Shown here: positions 17,101 through 22,058 of the stretch, in pieces
Layout: each line of letters starts with the position of its first letter
Numbering within the stretch: position 1 is the first letter of the stretch
NCBI GenBank assembly: GCA_021160785.1
Contig: JAGHBX010000553.1
Span: forward strand, 1-22,058
Origin: Planctomycetota bacterium
Lineage (GTDB): Bacteria; Planctomycetota; Phycisphaerae; Sedimentisphaerales; Anaerohalosphaeraceae
Direction of reading: 5' to 3'
Length of the DNA stretch: 22,058 nt
Translations under genes and position numbers: made by a program
The notes under the pieces: generated by a model
Told to the model about the DNA's origin: nothing
The model's database searches: none
The model's input: only the letters and a program-made list of their open reading frames with translations

Positions 17101-18442
17101 TAGGCGTCTGCCAGAGCAGCTTCATAACGTAACCGCCCATCTGCTGGACATAGTCAATCTTAAGATCATATTTCCTGCCGGCCTCAAGCGTTATCGTCTG
17201 GTTATTAACATGTTTGCCGTCCAAAAACAGCGATGAACCGTCATCTGTTGGCGTTGTGAAAATGTATTCGCCGCTTGCAGCGGGCACGAGAAAGCCTGTA
17301 AACCGAACAGAAAACATTTCCATCTGATCCAGTCCCGGGAATTTCTCATTGGCTTCATGCGAATACTTGACAATATCGCCGGTATGCGTAACCTTTTTGA
17401 ACGGCTCTGTGAAATCCGGCTTGGCGAAATATTCCATCGTAAGGCCTGCGGTGGTTCCGTCCTCGGCAAGTAAAAACTGCTTTGTCACGGACCGCTGCGA
17501 AGGGCTCATCTTGCCGGTTCTTTTCGTTTTGCGATAGATATACGCACAGCCGGAGTTTCTGCCCTTGTTATCTTCAAATTTCGAACCGACGATCAGGTTG
17601 CCGTTGTCAATATCAAGGCTTGTTGCAAACCGGCTAAGTCTTGTTCCCTGCGCAACCTCAATCGCATCAGCGTACCTCCAGTTACCGTTGATAAGCTTAA
17701 AAACATGCACCGCGCCTTTGCCGTTGTCGGCGCCTCCAATATAGATGCAGTCATCTTCAATGGCAATTGACTGGCCAAGCTGATCACCCTGGCGAGGCTC
17801 ATCCTTTTTCAGGTATGCAACCTCCTTCCAACTGTCGTTACCGTTTTCGAAAACGTAAGCGCCGCCGTGAAGAAGATTGGCCTCTCTTTCCGTATCGCAT
17901 CGTACGATGGCCCCGACAACGGCATAATCATCCTGGATATCAACGGAGAAACCAAACTGGTCGTACTGCTGTCCATTTGCAGGAACCAGTTTTGCAACCT
18001 GAATCCACGGGCGCTGAGAAATGCCGTCCTTTATCTGATGAGTTGGCTTGGTTTGCTGTCTTTTGAAAACATAAGCGGCTCCGCTGTCTCTTTCTTTAGC
18101 GTCTTCCAGCTGTGCGCCTACGATGATGTAGTCACCCTTTATCGCAACCGAATAACCAAAGTTCGCGTCGGGTTCGGGGGTGTCGGCCTTCAATTTTACG
18201 GCGAATTTCCAGTAAACGCCTTCTTTCTTATAAACATAGGCCGCCCCGGAGTTACTACCGGACTCATCGTCATAGCGAGCACCTGCAACAGCCCACTGAC
18301 CGTCCACGTCAGCGGCCCATCCAAACCAGTCGTGAGCCTTTGTCTGCGTATCAAGCGTGACATTCTGTGATCCTTCGGCAAACCCCATGCTCACCAATGT
18401 CAGCACAAGAAAAACCAAACTTATCGTTGCTCCATTTCTCAT
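14183..18442 (-). CDS. Secreted GH3 glycosidase with FG-GAP propeller and two PA14 domains
   Basis: At 1419 residues this is nearly twice a typical GH3. After a signal peptide (ending MGFAEG) come FG-GAP-like repeats (about 25-322; FGYSVAIKGDYIIVGA type), a PA14 domain (326-447, LTMEYF), two more FG-GAP repeats (460-568), and the GH3 (beta/alpha)8 domain from about 571. That domain contains WSEALHG, GRDPRWGRNQEGYGEDPYL, KHFVANNEE and VVSDCGND with predicted nucleophile Asp817. The second GH3 domain carries an inserted PA14 (about 1010-1148) as in some yeast and bacterial beta-glucosidases, and SESRD with candidate acid/base Glu1179. A fibronectin-III-like domain closes the protein (from FPFGHGLSY). 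GH3 enzymes are exo-acting beta-glucosidases, xylosidases and relatives; specificity is open. ATG 18442 has AAAGGA upstream. It lies 44 bp before the GH32 gene. Confidence 0.93.
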   Translation of the reverse strand: MRNGATISLVFLVLTLVSMGFAEGSQNVTLDTQTKAHDWFGWAADVDGQWAVAGARYDDESGSNSGAAYVYKKEGVYWKFAVKLKADTPEPDANFGYSVAIKGDYIIVGAQLEDAKERDSGAAYVFKRQQTKPTHQIKDGISQRPWIQVAKLVPANGQQYDQFGFSVDIQDDYAVVGAIVRCDTEREANLLHGGAYVFENGNDSWKEVAYLKKDEPRQGDQLGQSIAIEDDCIYIGGADNGKGAVHVFKLINGNWRYADAIEVAQGTRLSRFATSLDIDNGNLIVGSKFEDNKGRNSGCAYIYRKTKRTGKMSPSQRSVTKQFLLAEDGTTAGLTMEYFAKPDFTEPFKKVTHTGDIVKYSHEANEKFPGLDQMEMFSVRFTGFLVPAASGEYIFTTPTDDGSSLFLDGKHVNNQTITLEAGRKYDLKIDYVQQMGGYVMKLLWQTPIEVLSEEEKQAVSHSWQLVLKLEADDSVQGDTFGTSVNIDGDYAVVSAPYAKNGDIEKAGVAYLYKKDGDQWKQVKKYQSSDPKFRDRFGSAVAISGNDVFVGAMNDDENGYDSGGVYTFFRDDRPVYLDTSLSFEQRVSDLMGKMNRDQKIGMLSHNNGGVPQLGIKPYHYWSEALHGVMTDHATSYPQAIAMAASWDPQLVKRIASATGDELRARVRMDREISEGPWGVRGLFAYSPVVNIGRDPRWGRNQEGYGEDPYLVSRIAVGFIQGFQGIDDGSKYLKAVATPKHFVANNEEWFRRIRDAKVPVEVLREYYFPGYKASVMEGGAMSLMTAFNGINGTPCAANKWMLTEVLRDEWGFKGFVVSDCGNDVDMLRTGYTKTQWEGTGKMFNAGLDMLLGGNTGQIGKAINNGLTSEKQVDLALKRIFTARFMTGEFDPPAMVEYNKITIDNMRCKEHLDLSLEAAKKCMVLLKNDEKTLPLDKNKIKSVVMIGPFANSGQLGAYSGIVAQDEIITPLEGFKQYLPESVKVEAFTAVSGSVIDIIPTQYFTTVDENGKMVNGLKAEYFQNNIDPFTKPEDIKFNTNPKSVSVTTNFDMVWFGAPTQDNMVSDDFFTIRLTGKFTPPVTRKYNLTTRTDDGVRYYLDGKLIIDSWGPHAATIDNVDVDLQGGKSYDVKIEFYERTDCGILQLGWDYNPGMDENIKKAAEIAAKSDVALLFLGIDQGTASESRDITSLDLPYYQKELAKAVKAANPNTVLVMNNGNPMSVNWCNKNIPAIVEMWYAGDHGGLGLAQLLFGDGNFSGKLPQTFYKSVDKIPAFDDYDVRNGKTYLYADSDNILFPFGHGLSYTSFKYGSLKLAKKTLKKDQEVTVSFKLTNTGKYEGAEVAQLYVHSNTRYAKRPIKELKRFKKVMLKPAETKTVEFKLPVSELARWDSDKSQWIVDACEYNVMIGSSSTDIKLKSSIKIAN

Positions 18443-18484
18443 TTCAATTTCCTTTTATTATTAGTGGCGGCTTGGAAACGCCTG

Positions 18485-20290
18485 CTATTTGTTCTTTGCT
18501 TTGAAAACTGCAAATTCACCCAATCCGGCCCTTCCACTGAACTTCTTTATCTCAAACTTCACCCACGTAATTGTTTTTGCTGCGAAGCTTATTTCCACAC
18601 CTGCAGAACCATCGTCCGGCAAAGGCATATTTAGAAGCTCTTTTGAGCCGTCACTGAAAGTCAGTTCACCTTCTTTTACATTAAGACCGCCCCACGGCGA
18701 ATCGACCAATACAACACGATCGACCGTTTGCGGTGTGTCCCAGACAAGTTGTATCCACGCCCCTTCAGCGTGTTCTGCATACCAATTCTCATACGAATTA
18801 TGGCCTATGTATCCTGTTATAGCGCCTTGGCCGTTAGTAGGGTGCATTCTGTAGTTCTTCAATTCCGCGCTTACAGAACTACAGACAACATTTGCTTTTG
18901 TCGCGACATTGGACTCTGCAAGAAAGGGTGTCGGCGCATTATAGTCTGGCAGTCTTTGATCGCCGGGAGTATAGAATTTCATCTCGACAATACTATGGTT
19001 ATAACCGCCGCCCGGGGGGTTTACATGATACCAGCCGAAACAGTTATTCGAATAGACTATCCACCCTGTTTTTCCGTCCTCGCTGATGAATTTGGTAGGC
19101 ATGTTCACAAAATACGCCTGACTGCCGAAGTCCTTCATGTACGTAACCAGTTTGTACTTACCGTCAACCTTGTCGCACTCAAGCACCATGGTATCGAACT
19201 CTTCTTCGCCGGTATATCGGCCGCTAGTAACGAACATGATATACTTTTTAAGCGGCGCGTTATAGGTAATCGTAACGATCCCCATATTCTGATACCAGTC
19301 CAGCAGCGGCTTGATATCGTCCCAGTTTTTGCTCCATATCGCATCGCCTTTGCTGTCATGGCCGGCAAAAAACTCCCATGCACTCTTATCGTTGATAGTT
19401 TCAGGGCTTGGCTTTACCCTTGCCATATAGATCTGATCGCCAAAGTTCCAGGCATGAGCGCCTTCTTTTTTAGTTGCGCCGTGACCGACTATATAAGCCT
19501 TGCCATCGGGCGAGTGTTCCATATTTTTGCCAAAATCGACAAAGTGCGGAGCACCCATCTTGATCTTTTCAAAAGATACGATCTTCTCCGTAACAAATTT
19601 TCTTCCCGGAGGATTGGCTTTATCCCAAACACGATACGTAATATCGCTCTCACCTTGACCGATCGTCGGATCGGGCGATTCACCAAAAAGGTTGTCCTCG
19701 GGCGTGCAAGATGTCTCCGTCCATGTCTTACCCTTGTCGTCACTCCATCGAAAACCAACAAAAGGCCGTTGATGCCACCACGCAAACTTACCGCCGTCAA
19801 GACAATAGGAGCCATGATACCAGATGCCGTTATAACAAAGCGTCCCGCAGGGATATCTGCCGCCGTACGGCAAAGGAATCGCCCTGGTATTGCCCAGATG
19901 ATATATCTGCAGATTCATCGGGTCATCGCCTACTATCTTCGCATGACAAGTCGTCGCCTTAGGATAACCCGACCAACTGGTCCCGCCGGGATATTCACCA
20001 TTGGCGCCCATTCCTCCGTCGGTCCACGGCGAATAGAGGTTGCCGTCTTCATCCCAGCTCGGGTACCATGTATCAGCGCCGGTATAAGTACTATATCTTG
20101 AGGTGAAACCCACCCCAACGATATCCTTCGACCGCTTAAAGGGGCAGTCGTCAGGTTCCAGGCTCGGCCAGGTAAAACCCGTGTCGAATATCTTCTCTTC
20201 GGCGAAAGCCTGCCCGGCCAAAGCAAAAGCAAACAAAACCAGTACCATAGTAGACAAGCACCCTCTTGCACCGCGACATTCCAGCATCAT
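18485..20290 (-). CDS. Secreted beta-propeller-like protein with discoidin-like C-terminus, function unknown
   Basis: 601 residues with a signal peptide (ending AGQAFA). TTGGAG lies just upstream; ATG 20290 and ATG 20287 are both possible starts. I do not recognise a named enzyme family with confidence. Residues about 30-440 are rich in Trp, Asp and Gly with blade-like repeats (TWYPSWDEDGNLYSPWTDGG, FRWSDDKGKTWTE as a sialidase-type Asp-box, YNAPLKKYIMFVTSGRY). This suggests a five- or six-bladed propeller resembling DUF4185, sialidase or GH43/GH32 clans. Residues about 460-600 resemble the galactose-binding F5/8 type C / DUF7402 module of planctomycetes (WIQLVWDTPQTVDRVVLVDS, TFSDGSKEL, GLGEFAVF). 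Its position between the pseudopilin and GH3 genes suggests a carbohydrate-active or glycan-binding role. That is inference from context. Confidence 0.88.
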   Translation of the reverse strand: MMLECRGARGCLSTMVLVLFAFALAGQAFAEEKIFDTGFTWPSLEPDDCPFKRSKDIVGVGFTSRYSTYTGADTWYPSWDEDGNLYSPWTDGGMGANGEYPGGTSWSGYPKATTCHAKIVGDDPMNLQIYHLGNTRAIPLPYGGRYPCGTLCYNGIWYHGSYCLDGGKFAWWHQRPFVGFRWSDDKGKTWTETSCTPEDNLFGESPDPTIGQGESDITYRVWDKANPPGRKFVTEKIVSFEKIKMGAPHFVDFGKNMEHSPDGKAYIVGHGATKKEGAHAWNFGDQIYMARVKPSPETINDKSAWEFFAGHDSKGDAIWSKNWDDIKPLLDWYQNMGIVTITYNAPLKKYIMFVTSGRYTGEEEFDTMVLECDKVDGKYKLVTYMKDFGSQAYFVNMPTKFISEDGKTGWIVYSNNCFGWYHVNPPGGGYNHSIVEMKFYTPGDQRLPDYNAPTPFLAESNVATKANVVCSSVSAELKNYRMHPTNGQGAITGYIGHNSYENWYAEHAEGAWIQLVWDTPQTVDRVVLVDSPWGGLNVKEGELTFSDGSKELLNMPLPDDGSAGVEISFAAKTITWVKFEIKKFSGRAGLGEFAVFKAKNK

Positions 20291-20313
20291 ATATCTCCAA
20301 GTCAGTTATTCTT

Positions 20314-20331
20314 ACACCTGGAATCAGGTAT
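20314..20331 (-). promoter_or_regulatory. Candidate operator palindrome at the start of the GH transcription unit
   Basis: ACCTG and CAGGT flank a 4-nt ATTC centre, with outer bases extending the stem through one G-U pair. The palindrome begins at the -10 element and covers the predicted transcription start, the usual place for a repressor site. It could instead be an RNA hairpin. Confidence 0.35.
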
Positions 20332-20358
20332 TATATATAATAAACTCAAACCGGCCAA
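20330..20358 (-). promoter_or_regulatory. Candidate internal promoter for the glycan-degradation genes
   Basis: In the 92-bp gap between the pseudopilin and the propeller gene there is a perfect -10 TATAAT (20330-20335). A weak -35 TTGGCC (20353-20358) lies upstream with a 17-bp spacer. It would allow the enzyme genes to be expressed separately from the pseudopilin. The A/T richness of the gap makes a chance match possible. Confidence 0.45.
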
Positions 20359-20382
20359 ACAGCGGGCTTGAGATGTGGCAGC

Positions 20383-21138
20383 TTAATAGCCGAATTTGCC
20401 CCATTGACCTTTTTGTGCCCACTGCACATCTTCGATCCCCTTTTCTGTTGTCGGTGTATAACTGCCTATCCATGTTCTGACATTATCCTTACCCAAATTC
20501 CGAGTTTCGTCCCCGGACCACTTGTGATACTCGGCATGTGCATCGGCAAAAGAAAAAGTATTTCCTTCGCTATGTCTGGTGCCTGGCATATCCCACCACT
20601 GCGGAGTTATGTAGAACGTAGCCCATGCGTTGGGTGTTGACAGGCCTTCGTCAATGAAAACAAGCTTGGAAGATAAAGATTTGATCTGAGACACTTTTCT
20701 GTAGGCCGGGCTTCCGTTAAGTGACCTGCCGTTCATTGATATGACCATCGCGTAGGTCAGCATTTCGTCTCTGTATCCTGTGGGACATCTATAGGCATTT
20801 GTCGCGCCTACGTAGTCCCATAATGCGCCGGATTTTATGCCTCTGATCTGCTGATCTTCAGGCAGTTGGCCGCCTACATTCCAGTCGGGCGCCCAGATCG
20901 CATCAACCCACCAAGGCGGTCCATAAGGTCCCACCCCGATATCGCCGCTGACAATCTCATCATTATTACCCTCGGCGTACATATGAAATGCCATTCCAAG
21001 TTGTTTTAGACCGCTTAAGCAAACAGCCCGTTGGCCGGCCTCTTTGGCCCTCTTCAGGCTTGGCATCAATATCGACAATAACAGAGCGATGATAGCAATT
21101 ACTACCAAAAGCTCAATCAACGTGAAACCTTTTCTCAT
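20383..21138 (-). CDS. Type II secretion-like pseudopilin (planctomycete prepilin-type protein)
   Basis: 251 residues beginning MRKGFTLIELLVVIAIIA. This is a class III prepilin signal with predicted cleavage after Gly4, Phe at +1, Glu at +5 and a hydrophobic helix to about residue 26. The C-terminal globular part is planctomycete-like, ending in a FADAHAEYHKW motif reminiscent of the H-x9-DG family (DUF1559-type). Such proteins are numerous in planctomycetes and are assumed to form pseudopilus-like fibres or to be surface anchored; their role in glycan use is unproven. It starts directly after the copy B cassette, with GAGAGG 8 nt before ATG. It is the promoter-proximal gene of the GH operon, 92 bp before the propeller gene. 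Confidence 0.92.
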   Translation of the reverse strand: MRKGFTLIELLVVIAIIALLLSILMPSLKRAKEAGQRAVCLSGLKQLGMAFHMYAEGNNDEIVSGDIGVGPYGPPWWVDAIWAPDWNVGGQLPEDQQIRGIKSGALWDYVGATNAYRCPTGYRDEMLTYAMVISMNGRSLNGSPAYRKVSQIKSLSSKLVFIDEGLSTPNAWATFYITPQWWDMPGTRHSEGNTFSFADAHAEYHKWSGDETRNLGKDNVRTWIGSYTPTTEKGIEDVQWAQKGQWGKFGY

Positions 21139-21282
21139 AATTCAAGCCTCTCTGAGTCTGGATAACAAACTCAAAACCCTGCACCGTGTACGTTAACAAT
21201 AGCGTATTCTTGTAACATAGTCAATTCTTTTTTTTAAAATTAACGACCCTGCGCAGCGGCTGGCGACCGAGAATCGGTACAC
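21126..21282 (-). repeat. Promoter-leader cassette, copy B
   Basis: Same layout as copies A and C and extends into the first codons of the pseudopilin (ATG AGA AAA GG). It is the inverted counterpart of copy C. Beyond GATTCTC both B and C continue into the shared 30-bp inverted repeat. Copy B is the version attached to an intact pseudopilin, so it may be the original. Confidence 0.88.
21196..21224 (-). promoter_or_regulatory. Sigma-70-type promoter of copy B, driving the pseudopilin/GH operon
   Basis: The -35 TTGACT (21219-21224) and -10 TATTGT (21196-21201) have a 17-bp spacer. The leader to the pseudopilin ATG is about 50 nt. GTTAACGTACAC overlaps the predicted start site as in the other copies. 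Confidence 0.75.
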
Positions 21283-21312
21283 AACCCTGTTGTTAAGCTA
21301 CTCAGGGCATCC
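21283..21312 (+). repeat. 30-bp inverted repeat, left arm
   Basis: AACCCTGTTG ... GGGCATCC is a perfect 30/30 inverted match to 21721-21750. It borders the transposase debris on the left and copy B on the right-to-left side. It may be a terminal repeat of a vanished element or part of a larger inverted duplication. Confidence 0.85.
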
Positions 21313-21340
21313 AAAAACAGGGTATCTGTTTGCTGTTTGA

Positions 21341-21493
21341 GGTTGTCCAGAGCATATACTCAGCGACAACGGACCTGAGTTTGTGTCAAAGGCAGTGCAG
21401 AAGTGGCTTAAAATATCAGGCGTGAATACACTGTATGTGGCTCCAGGCAGTCCCTGGGAGAATGGTTATGTTGAGTCGTTTAACAGTAAGCTT
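21341..21493 (+). pseudogene. Fragment of IS3-family transposase (OrfB, integrase core C-terminal part)
   Basis: The plus-strand frame reads SDNGPEFVSKAVQKWL, then LYVAPGSPWENGYVESFNSKL. The Asp of SDNG and the Glu of VESF are separated by 35 residues, the D(35)E spacing of the IS3-type DDE core. An in-frame stop lies just upstream (21338-21340). Homology ends after SKL, where an IS630-type fragment begins on the other strand. About 50 residues of a normally ~280-residue protein remain, so it is not functional. Confidence 0.85.
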
Positions 21494-21713
21494 AACGTTC
21501 CCTGTTGGCCAAACCGAGCTTCATCCTAAAACCAAACCTGCACCTTTATTCCAGGATGATCAGCACGGAATTGCCGGATCTGATCACAGACTTTTTTTTA
21601 AAGATCTCTCGGGCCTCTGGATTACCCTTCGGGTGTTCCGGCCGTGACGAGACATAGCTGTAACCCACCCGATGGGGCAGCTTGTAAATGGAATGCAGGT
21701 GATAGGTTACCCT
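21494..21713 (-). pseudogene. Fragment of IS630-family transposase with frameshift and nonsense mutation
   Basis: The minus strand reads SIYKLPHRVGYSYV, RPEHPKGNPEAREIFKKK, and after a one-base shift in the eight-base A/T run at 21592-21599 continues VCDQIRQFRADHPG, VQVWF, stop (TAG 21526-21528), DEARFGQQGTL. This matches the end of the winged-helix DNA-binding domain and the first catalytic Asp (DEARFG) of IS630 transposases; the stop sits where the family usually has Glu. The fragment ends abruptly at the IS3 remnant. It is clearly dead. Confidence 0.8.
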
Positions 21714-21720
21714 GCTTGTT

Positions 21721-21750
21721 GGATGCCCTGAGTAGCTTAACAACAGGGTT
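21721..21750 (-). repeat. 30-bp inverted repeat, right arm
   Basis: Perfect reverse complement of 21283-21312. It joins copy C directly, so the whole inverted duplication arm on this side is about 190 bp. Confidence 0.85.
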
Positions 21751-21912
21751 AGATGCCGATTCTCGGCCGCCAGCCACTGCGCAGGGTCGTCAGTTTTTTT
21801 TAAAAAAGGATTGACTATGTTTCAAGAATACGCTATTGTTAACGTACACGGTGCAGGGTTTTGAGTTTGTTATTCAGATTCAGAAAGGCTTGTATTATGA
21901 GAAAAAAAGCGT
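21751..21912 (+). repeat. Promoter-leader cassette, copy C
   Basis: Plus-strand copy of the cassette, inverted relative to A and B and pointing to the right edge. It retains the promoter, leader, AAAGG Shine-Dalgarno with 8-nt spacer and an ATG AGA AAA AAA GCG TTT start (MRKKAF), as typical prepilin genes begin. Similarity to copy B ends at about this point. Confidence 0.88.
21811..21839 (+). promoter_or_regulatory. Sigma-70-type promoter of copy C
   Basis: The -35 TTGACT (21811-21816) and -10 TATTGT (21834-21839) have a 17-bp spacer, preceded by an A/T tract. Transcription would run out of the right side of the window. Confidence 0.7.
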
Positions 21913-22001
21913 TTATCTTTGTAGGGATGTATCAAGCAAATAATATTTTTTCGCATAAAAGATCTGTAGCTCACTTTTCCACTGTAGGGATTACCCTATG
22001 A
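21897..22001 (+). pseudogene. 34-codon ORF with prepilin-like first residues, probably a truncated start
   Basis: MRKKAFIFVGMYQANN begins at the cassette C start codon with a good Shine-Dalgarno. MRKKAF matches the opening of many prepilins, but the GFTLIE-type hydrophobic helix does not follow and the frame closes at TGA 21999-22001. I read it as a start region joined to unrelated DNA. A genuine short peptide expressed from the promoter cannot be excluded. The last 57 bases of the window show nothing recognisable. Confidence 0.4.
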
Positions 22002-22058
22002 TTTTTAATTCCTCTAATTTAATATATCCTTTCTTGAACCGCCTTATTTTGCGGCTGA

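Noticed and set aside
18728..20101. 457-codon plus-strand ORF opposite the propeller-like gene
   Set aside because: It is antisense to a gene with signal peptide, Shine-Dalgarno and discoidin-like tail. Its translation is Arg/Ile/Cys-rich with no domain, as expected from codon bias of the other strand.
21140..21200. Conserved leader considered as a riboswitch or RNA element
   Set aside because: Conservation is as high in the DNA upstream of the promoter as in the leader, and no convincing stem structure is kept by paired changes. Recent duplication explains it better.
21837..21850. TGTTAACGTACACG as a definite LacI/cre-type operator
   Set aside because: Only 4 of 7 position pairs are symmetric. 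It is identical in all three copies simply because the cassette was duplicated, so there is no independent evidence.
21918..21990. Two TGTAGGGAT direct repeats near the right edge as the start of a CRISPR array
   Set aside because: Only nine bases and two copies, with no regular repeat-spacer pattern.

Overview
The window looks like a chromosomal segment of a heterotrophic planctomycete, most likely of the Phycisphaerae/Sedimentisphaerales type. The grounds are a prepilin-like protein with an N-terminal GFTLIE motif and a C-terminal FADAH motif, dockerin-like repeats in a very large CotH/lamin-tail secreted protein, PA14 and FG-GAP modules grafted onto glycoside hydrolases, and weak or absent Shine-Dalgarno sequences at some starts. 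This placement is inference from protein style; no rRNA or other marker is present.

Everything from 1 to 21138 that I accept as a gene is on the minus strand, so the transcriptional order runs right to left. A pseudopilin (20383-21138) is followed by an unrecognised secreted beta-propeller-like protein with a discoidin-like C-terminus (18485-20290). Next come a 1419-residue GH3 enzyme (14183-18442), two tandem paralogous GH32 fructan hydrolases (12177-14138 and 9569-12133), and a GH63-like (alpha/alpha)6 enzyme with an inserted PA14 domain (6762-9452). After a 358-bp gap with its own promoter comes a second unit: a URO-D-family methyltransferase-like protein (5015-6403) and a >1660-residue CotH/lamin-tail protein that runs off the left edge (1-4991). 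Nearly all products have signal peptides, so this reads as a secreted fructan- or fructose-containing-glycan degradation locus. There is no transporter, SusC/D pair, sulfatase or regulator gene inside the window.

The most unusual feature is a ~150-bp cassette present three times at about 90% identity by eye: 6411-6565 (minus), 21126-21282 (minus) and 21751-21912 (plus). Each copy carries the same good sigma-70 promoter (TTGACT, 17 bp, TATTGT), the same ~50-nt leader, a Shine-Dalgarno sequence and an ATG AGA start that resembles a pseudopilin start. The cassette therefore appears to be a duplicated promoter plus translation-initiation region. One copy drives the pseudopilin/GH operon and one drives URO-D/CotH, where the borrowed start is out of frame by one base. 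One points out of the right side of the window into a 34-codon ORF. The two right-hand copies are inverted and extended by a perfect 30-bp inverted repeat; between them lie fragments of an IS3-type and an IS630-type transposase.

The right 200 bp (after 21897) holds only the short ORF and AT-rich sequence. No tRNA, rRNA or CRISPR array was seen.
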